Positions 1 through 10,953 of a DNA stretch of 64,000 bases are shown here, one piece after another. The position numbers and the translations under genes were made by a program. How positions within the stretch are numbered: the stretch's first letter is position 1; each line of letters opens with the position of its first letter. The stretch spans positions 127,199,030 through 127,263,029 of the forward strand of contig CP136067.1 of the NCBI GenBank assembly GCA_032622095.1, read 5' to 3'. This stretch comes from Siphonodentalium dalli (taxonomy: Eukaryota; Mollusca; Scaphopoda; Gadilida; Siphonodentaliidae). The notes under the pieces are model-generated. The model ran no database searches. It was given only the letters and a program-made list of their open reading frames with translations, and was not told the DNA's origin.

Positions 1-820
1 GATAGTTTGACACCTAAAGTTATTAATGCATATTTACGCTTGAGACAATAATTCAACTATATAGCGTGATTTCCAATCATAAAATCACTACAGTGTCGAA
101 AAAATATGATAAAGCTTTAGATTAATTTCTTGAAATAAACACGTAAGTCCAAGGGACGTAACTCGGGTGATAATAAACGAGATCTAACTTCCGATCAGTT
201 TCCTGGCCGCGGGCCGATAATGAAAAGAGCATAATGAACGCCCCGAAAAACGTTATTAATGGAGAGTGGCTAAAATGCAAGCTTAGCGCAAAGTTTGGCA
301 GTTTTTGAGGGAGGTGACTAAAAGACAAGCTTGGCGGTTTGAAATTCTTAAAAGCCTTTTAAACGCTGTTTTCGCCAATTACTTATATGGCCCATTTTCC
401 TAAATTAATCGACAATATTGGTAGTAATGTCCCCGATTGGCATTAAGAACGCCATATAAAGTGGTAATAATATAATATCTATACAGTCTCTAAACAATTC
501 AAAGTGTTCTATTTCTTTGGTTCCGCTCATACCGGAATGTACACGCACAATTGTCCGACAAATCCAGCCCCTTCCCCACCCGGAACGTGGTCCGTCTCAA
601 AAACCAGCTTTTAGGCTACCTGTGACCTCACGCGGACAGCCGATAGCCCACATGATAACTAGTTAGTGACATAAATAAATATGGCGAGGTGATCGGCGGT
701 GTTAACTACGAGAGAGCAGTCTAAAGTCGAAAGTATGGCTCCTGTATTGCATTTATACTGATACAGGCCGACAAAGGCAATCACGAACTATGTATCTAAA
801 TAACGCTCAATAAGTATCGT
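1..820. other. Intergenic DNA, no gene recognised
   Basis: AT-rich sequence with only short open frames that carry no recognisable domain. I see no repeat family or RNA gene here. It lies upstream of the first zinc-finger gene and may hold distal regulatory sequence or an upstream non-coding exon, but nothing in it shows this directly. Confidence 0.5.
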
Positions 821-828
821 CATTGAGA

Positions 829-940
829 GATACCCGGATAAATTGCACAAAGAAATGGTAAATTGCAACGAAATAAATATATGTTCATAGCGCATCAAAC
901 GGGGATTGAATTAACTTACACTGGGTGTTGCTGTCAGTGC
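829..940 (+). promoter_or_regulatory. Putative promoter/5' leader block of zinc-finger gene 1
   Basis: Two short blocks here recur in the same order upstream of the second zinc-finger gene. One reads GATACCCGGATAAATTGC (829-846; counterpart at 4117-4133). The other contains CGGGGATT followed by an AT-rich stretch and ACTGGG/ACTGGT (around 900-925; counterpart near 4260-4283). Conservation between tandem paralogues outside the coding region suggests a duplicated promoter or 5' UTR. No clear TATA box or initiator could be assigned, so the exact role is inference. Confidence 0.35.
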
Positions 941-1038
941 GTGCACGCGAAGTTGTGAGAACGGCCATTTCGTTTGTGTCTTCTTGTTTTACTTGCGGCA
1001 GAGTTGTGACTCAGTGGCCATTCAGGACAAGACTAAAT

Positions 1039-1854
1039 ATGGACGCCGACAACTCTGAAATCCAAAAAGGACATAATCTTATAGACAAGAGTGATCGTGG
1101 TCATCTTTCGTGTGATGTGGAATCATTTAATATAAATCCTGGTGATCTTTTAAAGCACACTGGTATCCGCACAGTAAAGCGGCCATATGCATGTGATCTG
1201 TGTAAAAAATCGTTCATTCGGTCTCATCACCTCACAGCACATAAAAGAATCCATACAGGGGACCGCCCATATTCATGCGATGTGTGTGGGAAACTGTTTG
1301 CTGTCGCCAGTAATCTGACATCACATAAGAGAATTCACTCAGGAGCCCATCCGTTTGCGTGTGATGTGTGCGGAAAAACATTTACTCTCTCAATGAACAT
1401 GACGAGACACAAGAGAAGCCATACTGGGGACTGTCCATATAAATGCGATACCTGTGGAAAATCATTTATTCAGTCTCACGATCTGGACAGGCATAAGAGA
1501 ATTCATACTGGAGACCGCCCGTATCAGTGCGATGTTTGCGGGAAAACATTTGCTCGCTCCAGTAACATGTCGACACACAGGAGGATTCACACTGGAGAGC
1601 GACCATATGCATGTGATATCTGTGGGAAATCATTTAGTCAATCTAACGATCTAACGGGGCATAGGAGAATCCATACAGGAGAACGCCCGTACCACTGCGA
1701 CATGTGCGGAAAATCATTTACACAATCCAATAATCTGACGAGCCACAAGAAGACCCACTCAAGTGAACGACCATATCCGTGTGATATCTGTGATAAATCG
1801 TTCAGTCGGAATCATCAATTGACAGCACATTATAAGAGAACCCACAACGTGTGA
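1039..1854 (+). CDS. C2H2 zinc-finger protein, eight fingers
   Basis: Predicted nuclear DNA-binding protein of 271 residues. A leader of about 52 residues, with no KRAB, SCAN, BTB or ZAD domain that I can see, is followed by eight tandem C2H2 fingers of 28 residues (C-x2-C-x12-H-x3-H) joined by TGEKP-type linkers such as HTGDRP and HTGERP. The last finger has an H-x4-H ending and the protein stops directly after it. The frame is open back to 925, but the first ATG is at 1039, and that start matches the MGDQ-type start of the paralogue at 4438, so I chose it. Fingers carry varied helix residues, for example RSHHLTA, QSHDLDR and QSNNLTS, so a specific long DNA target is likely but unknown. The coding part appears intronless. 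A poly(A) signal lies at 2237. Family assignment is secure; orthology is not. Confidence 0.88.
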   Translation: MDADNSEIQKGHNLIDKSDRGHLSCDVESFNINPGDLLKHTGIRTVKRPYACDLCKKSFIRSHHLTAHKRIHTGDRPYSCDVCGKLFAVASNLTSHKRIHSGAHPFACDVCGKTFTLSMNMTRHKRSHTGDCPYKCDTCGKSFIQSHDLDRHKRIHTGDRPYQCDVCGKTFARSSNMSTHRRIHTGERPYACDICGKSFSQSNDLTGHRRIHTGERPYHCDMCGKSFTQSNNLTSHKKTHSSERPYPCDICDKSFSRNHQLTAHYKRTHNV

Positions 1855-2131
<277 letters not shown>

Positions 2132-2236
2132 TAGGTTACAATTGATCCTGCATTATTTTGAAAAACTTAACTGTCCATATGCATTCTAAAATTGTCTAGA
2201 TCAAGCCAGAATTAATTGTAACTGACAAAACACTTC

Positions 2237-2242
2237 AATAAA
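2237..2242 (+). terminator. Poly(A) signal candidate for zinc-finger gene 1
   Basis: A canonical AATAAA lies about 385 bases after the stop codon. A second AATAAA occurs near 2458. Either could serve gene 1; the choice cannot be made without transcripts. Confidence 0.4.
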
Positions 2243-3074
2243 AATGTTAGATTTAATTAAGAAAATACACATGCCGGCAGCGGTCAGACATAGCGTAGCG
2301 AGGGGGCTGAACTATGTTCTCAGCTTGGTAATGTGAGAAATAATTACCACCATCTAACGAAACATAAAATAATAGACACATTGGATCGTTATCGTTTGTT
2401 CCACCATCATGTGTTTATTTTGTCACCCACCATAGTATGTTTCATCACATTTTAATGAAATAAAGAATGAATATAAATTATTTCAATTAATTACTGATAG
2501 TTTCGTTGGTCCAAAAATTACCAGGTTCCGAAACTTCCAAATGCTGAACCGCAAACCCACGTTCCAAAAAACGCCCATGTGCCGAAACGTGATGTTGACC
2601 GTGGTGAATAATCCAAATAATTATAGATCGCATCAGAAATGCAGATTCAGTCAATAAACCAAATCGTTATGTTGATGTCCACAGACATTGAAATACACCA
2701 CAGGTACTGGTAGTGTTATAATTATAAAACATAAATAAATAAAATGATTATTATTAATATTAAGTACATGTAGGCCTATATACCGGTATAAGTAATTGTG
2801 TAGCAGAAATCACGCAATTTTTAAACATGTTTTTTTTTATTTGTATATATGTACTACTATATATTATATACTGTATTTTGAAGATATAAATTTGTTAAAA
2901 CATTACGTCTGATTCGGACGTCCCTTGATTGTGGTTGAACTCGATTGCAGATCTAGCTAGATTCGGTCTGTTCGATTATCTAGTTAGGAGGATTCCACTG
3001 TCCAAGTTATAGTTGGAGCTGTTTGCATTGACCTTGAACTTGTTAAATCGTCTTCGTGAACATATTGTTGCTTA
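2243..3074. other. Intergenic DNA, no gene recognised
   Basis: AT-rich spacer between zinc-finger gene 1 and a small transposon. It contains a second AATAAA near 2458 and a microsatellite-like TATA-rich patch near 2850-2890. No coding region, RNA gene or dispersed repeat was recognised. Confidence 0.5.
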
Positions 3075-3078
3075 TTAA

Positions 3079-3522
3079 AGGCCCACTTAATTTTCGAACC
3101 CCCAGATTACATTATATAAAATATATGCCATCTTATATACCGTTTGAAAGAGGAAGCTCCAAAACATTGTATTATCAACTTATCCGGTGTAATAAAATGT
3201 GGTCATGTTGTTTTTGTTGAGTTGCCAACGCGTTTTGTCATCAAGAATGAAGTAGAAATCCGTATTATTTTCAATGCAGGGGGACTAACTCTATATATTA
3301 CAGATAGAGTTCTCCTTCCATTGAAAAAGTTTTAATTATGTTGCATTCTGGGCGACAGAGGGAGTCTTCTTGTTATCTGTGGGCATCTTCTGGGACACAG
3401 TTGTTTCAAATAGTGGTGAATTATAGCATTTTAATCAAATTTTATGGCATAGATTGTTATTAAAACCGTACATCAAGTCACTATAAAAATAATAATTGGC
3501 GACTCGAAAATTAAGTGGGCCT
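3079..3522. mobile_element. MITE with TTAA target duplication
   Basis: The two ends are inverted copies: AGGCCCACTTAATTTTCGA at 3079 and its reverse complement ending at 3522, with one mismatch. Both ends are flanked directly by TTAA (3075-3078 and 3523-3526). The 444-bp element has no credible coding capacity; a 63-residue open frame inside it has no domain. TTAA targets are typical of piggyBac and Kolobok transposons, so this is probably a non-autonomous relative, but I cannot choose the superfamily from the ends alone. Confidence 0.75.
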
Positions 3523-3526
3523 TTAA

Positions 3527-4110
3527 AAGATATCTCGATGCACAACTTACCACAAGCTGACACCTTCCAATTTGTCATACTTTATTTGTGATTTTAGCGT
3601 AGTCATATACATATTCCTGCCAATATTTCTTTTGCGACAGTATTTATTGTTCATGGTGTGTGCGCAACTGAAAATTGAATTTACCATGAACAAACCCATT
3701 CATATTTATCATTTGTTTCAAAGACGACTTAAACGGAATAATATTCCATGAACATGCGCCTACACAACCTTCAAGCCAGAAACGATACCGAGAAAGTCTC
3801 TTTTTTCTGTCTGTTATTTGAAACATTCCTTAGTAGGTAAGTGAGGATAGTGTGAGTTATATTTTTATTTATCCTATTGAAAGCTCAATACCGGTAGTTA
3901 ATTAACATAGAGAGGGCAAAGTAGCTAAACGATCGAGTTTCAAATTCCTCACTGGAAATTGAATATATTTCCGGTCTTGTAGATATATATGTTCTTAATT
4001 GCATACATGTACAATGGTACAACATTTTCATAAAATATGGATATGGAACTACAAAAAATCTGTCCATACACGATATTATGTAACATTATGACGCACAATC
4101 AGTGTCGTCA
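3527..4110. other. Intergenic DNA, no gene recognised
   Basis: Spacer between the MITE and the upstream region of the second zinc-finger locus. Only short, domain-free open frames are present. No repeat structure was recognised. Confidence 0.45.
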
Positions 4111-4116
4111 TCTGAA

Positions 4117-4300
4117 GATACCCGATAAATCGCGTCATGTGTATGATTGTAATTACTTTGTTCGGAAGTGTACCTTATGCTGTATAGTAACCGCTGCCCG
4201 CTGGTAAATTGCCAGTACTTACTTCAAGACCGAAACACACTGGAACAAGTCCTGTTCAAGCGGGGATTATTTAAACTTTAACTGGTGGTTAGTACCGTTC
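4117..4300 (+). promoter_or_regulatory. Putative promoter/5' leader block of zinc-finger locus 2
   Basis: Contains the counterparts of the two blocks upstream of zinc-finger gene 1: GATACCCGATAAATCGC at 4117-4133 and AAGCGGGGATT, an AT-rich stretch and ACTGGTGG at about 4258-4286. The blocks are about 110 bases further from the ATG here than in gene 1, so the leader has gained or lost sequence. This supports duplication of the whole transcription unit and not only of the finger exon. Promoter function is inferred. Confidence 0.35.
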
Positions 4301-4437
4301 GCTCGAAATTGGGTTTGTTACAGTCCGTGGATGCATACATGTAGCTTGTTCACGCACATTCCATCAGTACATATACGTAACAACTCTCTTTCTGTTTAGT
4401 CGTTGGCTGTATGCTGTAATTACAAATAAACTGAACA

Positions 4438-5670
4438 ATGGGCGATCAACACTGTGAAATCAAAAAAGGGCATAAGGTTTTTGACACGAGTGACAGTGGT
4501 CGACCTCATTCAATTGCTGTGGAATCTGATAATCATGGGGACATGGCAACACCCACTGAGAATCTGATCCAGACAGCGAACCGAAAATATTCATGTGACA
4601 TGTGCGGGAAATCATACAAGCGATCTCATCGGCTGAAGGTTCACAAGAGGATTCACACTGGAGATCTCCCGTACCCATGTGACATATGCGGCAAGTTATT
4701 TAATGAGTCTTACCTGCTAACGAATCATAAATGAACTCATACTGGAGACCGACCACACGCATGCGACATATGTGGGAAATTGTTTATTCAGTCTCAAGAT
4801 CTGACGAGACATAAACGAATTCACACAGGGGATCGATCGCATGCATGCGACATATGTGGGAAATTGTTTATTAAGGCTCACCATTTGACGGTACATAAAC
4901 GAACCCACACAGGGGAGCGTCCATATTCATGTGATATTTGTGAGAAATCATTCAGTCGGACTCATCAATTGACAGCTCATAATAGAACCCACACAGGGGA
5001 CCGCCCATATGCATGTGATATGTGTGAGAAATCATTTAACCGGTCTCACCATCTAACGGCACATAAACTAATCCACACAGGGAACCGGCCGTATGCATGT
5101 GACATATGTGGGAAATCTTTTGCTTGTGCAAGTTATTTGCCAAAACATAAAAGAATCCACACAGGAGATCAACCGAATCAGTGTGATGTGTGTGGGAAAA
5201 CATTTACTCTCTCCAGTAACATGCAGAAACACAAGAGGAGCCACACTGGTGAGCGCCCCTATACATGTGATCTATGTGGGGCATCGTTCGCTAGAACCAC
5301 AACCCTTATCGCGCATAAAAGATTACACACCGATGAACGTCCGTATCGGTGTAATGTGTGTGACAACTCATTTAATTTTAACTCTGTTCTGAGGAAACAT
5401 AAGTTAATTCATACAGAAGAGTGTCCTTATAGTTGTGACATATGTGGCAAATCATTCAATTCCCTGGCGTCACATGAAAGAATCCACACCGGGGCCCGCC
5501 CATTTCAGTGTGATAGCTGTGAGAAATCGTTCGCTCGCGCGGATAACCTGACTAGTCACAAGAGAATCCACATTGGGTCCCGACCATATGCGTGTGACAA
5601 ATGTGCGAAATCATTCACTCGGTCAGATAATTTAGCCACGCATATAAAGAGAATCCATAAGAAAACATAA
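4438..5670 (+). pseudogene. C2H2 zinc-finger gene, thirteen fingers, single in-frame stop
   Basis: Paralogue of the gene at 1039: similar acidic leader (MGDQHCEIKKGHKVFD), then thirteen fingers in a single continuous frame of 411 codons including the final stop. The only break is TGA at 4732-4734, inside finger 2 between its two histidines, where the other fingers have an arginine or lysine codon. A CGA to TGA change, a common CpG transition, explains it. Finger 11 is three residues short (nine instead of twelve residues between its second cysteine and first histidine). The other fingers keep all ligands. Without readthrough the product is 98 residues with one complete finger. The next in-frame ATG is at 5020, inside finger 6. 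It could be a young pseudogene, a segregating null allele, or a sequencing error; the intact remainder favours a recent change. Confidence 0.82.
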
Positions 5671-5803
5671 TCGTATCATCACCGACCAGGCGTATCCGTT
5701 CTATACATGGACTGATTTGCCGTGTTTCAGTGACAACGATATGACAATGCGCCAAGTATATGTTCACATAAGAGTGGGCTATGTTACACGCGGTCGATAT
5801 TTG

Positions 5804-5809
5804 AATAAA
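5804..5809 (+). terminator. Poly(A) signal candidate for zinc-finger locus 2
   Basis: AATAAA about 134 bases after the final stop codon of the thirteen-finger locus, a normal distance for a 3' UTR. Confidence 0.5.
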
Positions 5810-5914
5810 AAGAATGCACATAGTAGACCTCCCAGCTATTTCTTTCCAAAAACAAAATAGGTTTGCTTTTAGGGCATTGTATTGACAATTTAGGCTCACC
5901 AAAGTTGTTTTTAG

Positions 5915-6149
5915 TATAACAAACAATTCATGCAGACGAACGCCTCTATCCAAGTGATGCCTGTGGCAGATCGTTTAAGATACGCCATCATCTGACGGAA
6001 CGTAAGAGAATACACACAAAGGACTGTCCATATTCATGTGATCTATGTTAGGCATCCTTCCGTATATACTTTGTGTTGATCATGCATACAAAAAATTCAA
6101 TACAGATGACCGCCTCTTTCGACGTGATGCGTTTGGCAGGTCGTTTAAG
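5915..6149 (+). pseudogene. Decayed C2H2 fingers, left of the MITE
   Basis: Finger-like DNA with broken frames. A stretch near 5930-6048 still translates as linker, knuckle and helix parts (GRSFKIRHHL, RKRIHTKDCP, YSCDLC) before a TAG. The first knuckle cysteine of the leading finger is lost. The fossil stops abruptly at TTTAAG (6144-6149), where a transposon has been inserted, and resumes beyond it at 7029. Confidence 0.75.
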
Positions 6150-7028
6150 CCCCTGTCACACTCAGGTCGGCGCTTGCATTGCGCTGCAAAAGTATCAAAG
6201 CGCACACCTAAACGCACTAAGGTCTCCAAAAACCGATTGGTGATGCAGTGGACACTTGCTACGACGAGCGAGGGTCTCCATGGTCGCCCATAGGCACAAG
6301 AGCGCCGCGCTTGTTTTGTGCATGCACAAAACAAGCGTAGAGGCTCTGCGTTCTGACCAAGGCATAGTAAGCTTACTGCAGTTGCAGAGGAATTCTTGCT
6401 GCGACCACGAGTAGCTTGTATCCGTCCTTGCTACGTCAACGGGGCGCTCATGTCGTTCGCGTTGCGCTGTCGTGACGACGGTACAGCGCCTGGTCAGAAC
6501 GCAGAACCTATGCGCTTGTTTTTTGCATGCACAAAACAAACGCGGCGCTCTGGTGCTCAGAGGCGATCACGGGGACCTCTCCCGTCCTAGCCAGTGTCAA
6601 CTGCGACGTTATTGGATACCTTAGTGTGCTTTGCTCGGCGCTTTTACAGCGCAATGCAAGCCCCGGCCTGATCGCAGCGAGGTTTGACAGTGATTTAATC
6701 GGACAGCTAATCTATTGCGGATTGTTGGGTATATTCCCCACAAACTAAAAAATGACTATGACTGGAGAACGCAGGAGACGCTATTTATACTCTCCGTGCC
6801 CGCGCAGAGAGCGTTTTGCAAACGTATTGAGAACGTACTAGCATCACAATGACAGCTACTTGAACGCAATAAGAGCGTGAGACTTGACAAAGTAGGAACG
6901 CAATATGAGCATACTTTGTTTTAAAAGTTTGACAATTTTGGACCGTTTTCGGCGCTCCTCCTGCGTGTTACTCATATTTTGGTACTTTTGCAGCGCAGTG
7001 CAAGCGCCGGCCTGAGTGTGACAGGGGT
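6150..7028. mobile_element. MITE with about 50-bp terminal inverted repeats
   Basis: The left end begins CCCCTGTCACACTCAGG and matches the reverse complement of the right end (to 7027) over about 50 bases with roughly three mismatches. TTTAAG lies at 6144-6149 and again at 7029-7034. A third, degenerate copy of the end sequence lies inside at about 6637-6672, and a second inverted pair (about 6313-6362 and 6492-6547, each with a TGCATGCA core) makes the interior strongly foldable. It splits a zinc-finger fossil: joining the flanks restores a finger-like sequence parallel to 5960-5995. Several short open frames inside have no domain. Superfamily not assigned. Confidence 0.82.
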
Positions 7029-7230
7029 TTTAAGTTACGCCACCTGGCAGATCATAAGAGAATACATATACTGTGGGGCGTCCGTATTCATGTGATCTAT
7101 TTGAGGCATCCTTCCGTACATACTTTCTCCTGATCACGAATACAAAAATTCATGCAGATGAACACCTGTGTTATACATACGCCATCATCTGACAGAACAT
7201 AAGATAATTCACACAAAGGACCGTCCATAT
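7029..7230 (+). pseudogene. Decayed C2H2 fingers, right of the MITE
   Basis: Continuation of the fossil cut by the MITE. Phrases such as CATAAGAGAATACATATA, CGTATTCATGTGATCTAT and CATCATCTGACAGAACAT correspond to helix, linker and knuckle segments, but stops and indels break every frame. It grades directly into the 86-bp tandem array. Confidence 0.75.
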
Positions 7231-8590
7231 TCATATATTTATTGATTTATATGCGGGAAATAATTTAATCGGTCTCATAGTCTGACAGTGCATTAGAGAA
7301 TCCATACAAAGGACCGCCCGTATGCATGTCATTTATATGCGGGAAATCATTTACTCGGTCTCATAATCTGACAGTGCATTAGATAATCCATACAAAGGTC
7401 CGCCCGTATTCATGTGATTTATATGCGGGAAATCATTTACTCGGTCTCATAGTTTGACAGTGCATTAGAGAATCCATACAAAGGACCGTCCGTATGCATG
7501 TGATTTATATATGCGAAATCATTTACTCGGCCTCATAGTCTGACAGCGCATTAGATAATCCATACAAAGGACCGCCCGTATTCATGTGATTTATATGCGG
7601 GAAATCATTCACTCGGTCTCATAGTCTGACAGCGCATTAGAGAATCCATACAAAGGACCGCCCGTATCCATGTGATTTATATGCGGGAAATCATTTACTC
7701 TGTCTCATAGTCTGACAGCGCATTAGAGAATCCATACAAAGGACCGCCCGTATTCATGTGATTTATATGCGGGAAATCATTTACTCTGTCTCATAGTCTG
7801 ACAGTGCATTAGAGAATCCATACAAAGGACCGCCCGTATCCATGTGATTTATATGCGGGATATCAGTTACTCGGTCGCATAGTCTGACAGCGCATTATAT
7901 AATCCATACAAAGGACCGCCCGTATGCATGTGATTTATATGCGGTAAATTATTTCCTCGGTCTCATAGTCTGACAGTGCATTAGAGAATCCATACAATAG
8001 ATCGCCCGTATCCATGTGATTTTATATACGGGAAATCAGTTACTCGGTCTCATAGTCTGACATGGCATTAGAGAATGAATACAAAGGACCGCCCGTATTC
8101 ATGTGATTACTATGCGGGAAATCATTTACTCGGTATCATAGTCTGACATTGCATTAGAGAATCCATACAAAGGATCGCCCGTATGCATGTGATTTATATA
8201 TGACATAATTTACTCAGTCTCATAGTCTAACAGTGCATAAGAGAATCCATACGAAGGACCGCCCGTATGCATGTGAATTATATGCGGAAATCATTTACTC
8301 GGTATCATAGTCTGACAGCGCATTAGAGAATCCATACAAAGGACCGCCCGTATGCATGTGAATTATATGCGGAAATCATTTACTCGGTATCATAGTATGA
8401 CAGTGCATTAGAGAATCCATACAAAGGACCGCCCGTATTCATGTGATTTATATGCGGGAAATCATTTACTCGGTCTCATAGTCTGACAGTGCATTGGAAA
8501 AACCATACAAAGGACCGCCCGTATGCACGTGATTTACATGCGGGAAATAATTTACTCGGTCTCATAGTCTGACAGTGTATTAGAGAATTA
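7231..8590 (+). repeat. 86-bp minisatellite made of a dead zinc finger
   Basis: About sixteen head-to-tail copies of one degenerate finger. The CATTAG landmark recurs at 7291, 7377, 7463, 7549, 7635, 7721, 7807, 7893 and 7979, exactly 86 bases apart, then at 84-87-base steps to about 8578. A functional finger is 84 bases. Each unit carries an extra TA (GATTTATATGCGGG where a live finger has GAT-CTA-TGT-GGG), and nearly every unit has TAG where a live finger has AAG (HKRIH). Since the same two lesions are shared by most units, the finger was already dead when it was amplified. No protein can be made through the array. Confidence 0.9.
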
Positions 8591-8843
8591 TTCCAATTTG
8601 CAAACTAAATAGCATTACTGCCAAAATACCTGTACTTTGTCATTATGTTTTAATTTCGTCTAAGTACTTCGCAACATCAGTGTATAGCTTACTAATCTGA
8701 AATGGCATGCGTTATGGTGTAGTAATCTATGCCAGTGAAAGATCTCGCTACCAAACATGTTTGTGTTTGTACACAATTTTGGTTTAAATTCACGCATCTG
8801 GTTAACCATTTGGGATAAAATACGTCGCACTTATACGACTATG
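8591..8843. other. Unique spacer between minisatellite and satellite
   Basis: About 250 bases of AT-rich sequence with no gene or repeat recognised. It separates the dead-finger array from the 44-bp satellite. Confidence 0.5.
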
Positions 8844-10953
8844 TTTTAATCTAATCAGCATATAACGAGCATTTAATTATAAAGTGAATTTAAACTAATC
8901 AGAATATAACGGGCATTTCATTATAAAGTGGATTTAATATAATCAGTATATAACGGGGATGTCATTATAAAGTGGATTTAATCTAATCAGCATATAACGG
9001 GGATTTCATTATAAAGTGGATTTAATCTAATCAGAATATAACGGGGATTTCATAATAAAGTGGATTTAATCTAATCAGCATATAACGGGGATTTCATTAT
9101 AAAGTGGATTTAATCTAATCAGCATATAACGGGGATTTCATTATAAAGTGGATTTAATCTAATCAGCATATAACGGGGATTTCATTATAAAGTGGATTTA
9201 ATATAATCAGTATATAACGGGGATGTCATTATAAAGTGGATTTAATCTAATCAGCATATAACGGGGATTTCATTATAAAGTGGATTTAATCTAATCAGAA
9301 TATAACGGGGATTTCATAATAAAGTGGATTTAATCTAATCATCATATAACGGGGATTTCATTATAAAGTGGATTTAATATAATCAGTATATAACGGGGAT
9401 TTAATTATAAAGTGGATTTAATCTAATCAGTATATAACGGGCATTTCATTATAAAGTGGATTTAATATAATCAGCATATAACGGGCATTTCATTATAAAG
9501 TGGATTTAATATAATCAGCATATAACGGGGATTTCATTATAAAGTGGATTTAATCTAATCAGCATATAACGGGGATTTCATTATAAAGTGGATTTAATCT
9601 AATCAGAATATAACGGGGATTTAATTATAAAGTGGATTTAATCTAATCAGTATATAACGGGCATTTCATTATAAAGTGGATTTAATATAATCAGCATATA
9701 ACGGGGATTTCATTATAAAGTGGATTTAATCTAATCAGCATATAACGGGGATTTCATTATAAAGTGGATTTAATCTAATCAGCATATAACGGGGATTTCA
9801 TTATAAAGTGGATTTAATCTAATCAGTATATAACGGGCATTTCATTATAAAGTGGATTTAATATAATCAGCATATAACGGGCATTTCATTATAAAGTGGA
9901 TTTAATATAATCAGCATATAACGGGGATTTCATTATAAAGTGGATTTAATCTAATCAGCATATAACGGGCATTACATCATAAAGTGGATTTAATCTAATC
10001 AGCATATAACGGGGATTTCATAATAAAGTGGATTTAATCTAATCATCATATAACGGGGATTTCATTATAAAGTGGATTTAATATAATCAGTATATAACGG
10101 GGATTTAATTATAAAGTGGATTTAATCTAATCAGTATATAACGGGCATTTCATTATAAAGTGGATTTAATCTAATCAGCATATAACGGGGATTTCATTAT
10201 AAAGTGGATTTAATCTAATCAGCATATAACGGGGATTTCATTATAAAGTGGATTTAATATAATCAGGATATAACGGGGATTTCATTATAAAGTGGATTTA
10301 ATCTAATCAGCATATAACGGGAATTTCATTATAAAGTGGACTTAATATAATCAGGATATAACGGGGATTTCATTATAAAGTGGATTTAATCTAATCAGCA
10401 TATAACAGGCATTTAATTATAAAGTGGATTTAATCTAATCAGCATATAACGGGGATTTCATTATAAAGTGGATTTAATCTAATCAGTATATAACGGGGAT
10501 TTCATTATAAAGTGGATTTAATCTAATCAGCATATAACAGGCATTTAATTATAAAGTGGATTTAATCTAATCAGCATATAACGGGCATTTCATTATAAAG
10601 TGGATTTAATCTAATCAGCATATAACGGGGATTTCATTATAAAGTGGATTTAATATAATCAGGATATAAGGGGCATTTCATTATTAAGTGGATTCAATCT
10701 AATCAGCATATAACGGGGATTTCATTATAAAGTGGATTTAATATAATCAGGATATAACGGGGATTTCATTATAAAGTGGATTTAATCTAATCAGCATATA
10801 ACAGGCATTTAATTATAAAGTGGATTTAATCTAATCAGCATATAACGGGCATTTCATTATAAAGTGGATTTAATATAATCAGGATATAACGGGGATTTCA
10901 TTATAAAGTGGATTTAATCTAATCAGCATATAACGGGCATTTCATTATAAAGT

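Noticed and set aside
925-1038. Longer N-terminus for zinc-finger gene 1
   Set aside because: The frame is open but begins at GTG with no upstream ATG, and the paralogue starts at the position equivalent to 1039.
4780-5670. Separate zinc-finger gene beginning after the TGA
   Set aside because: The frame is continuous with 4438 and the first codon of this stretch is TTG in the middle of a finger. The first real ATG is in finger 6.
6045-6748. Several overlapping open frames of 60-114 codons
   Set aside because: They lie almost entirely in the MITE and its internal palindromes, on both strands, with no domain.
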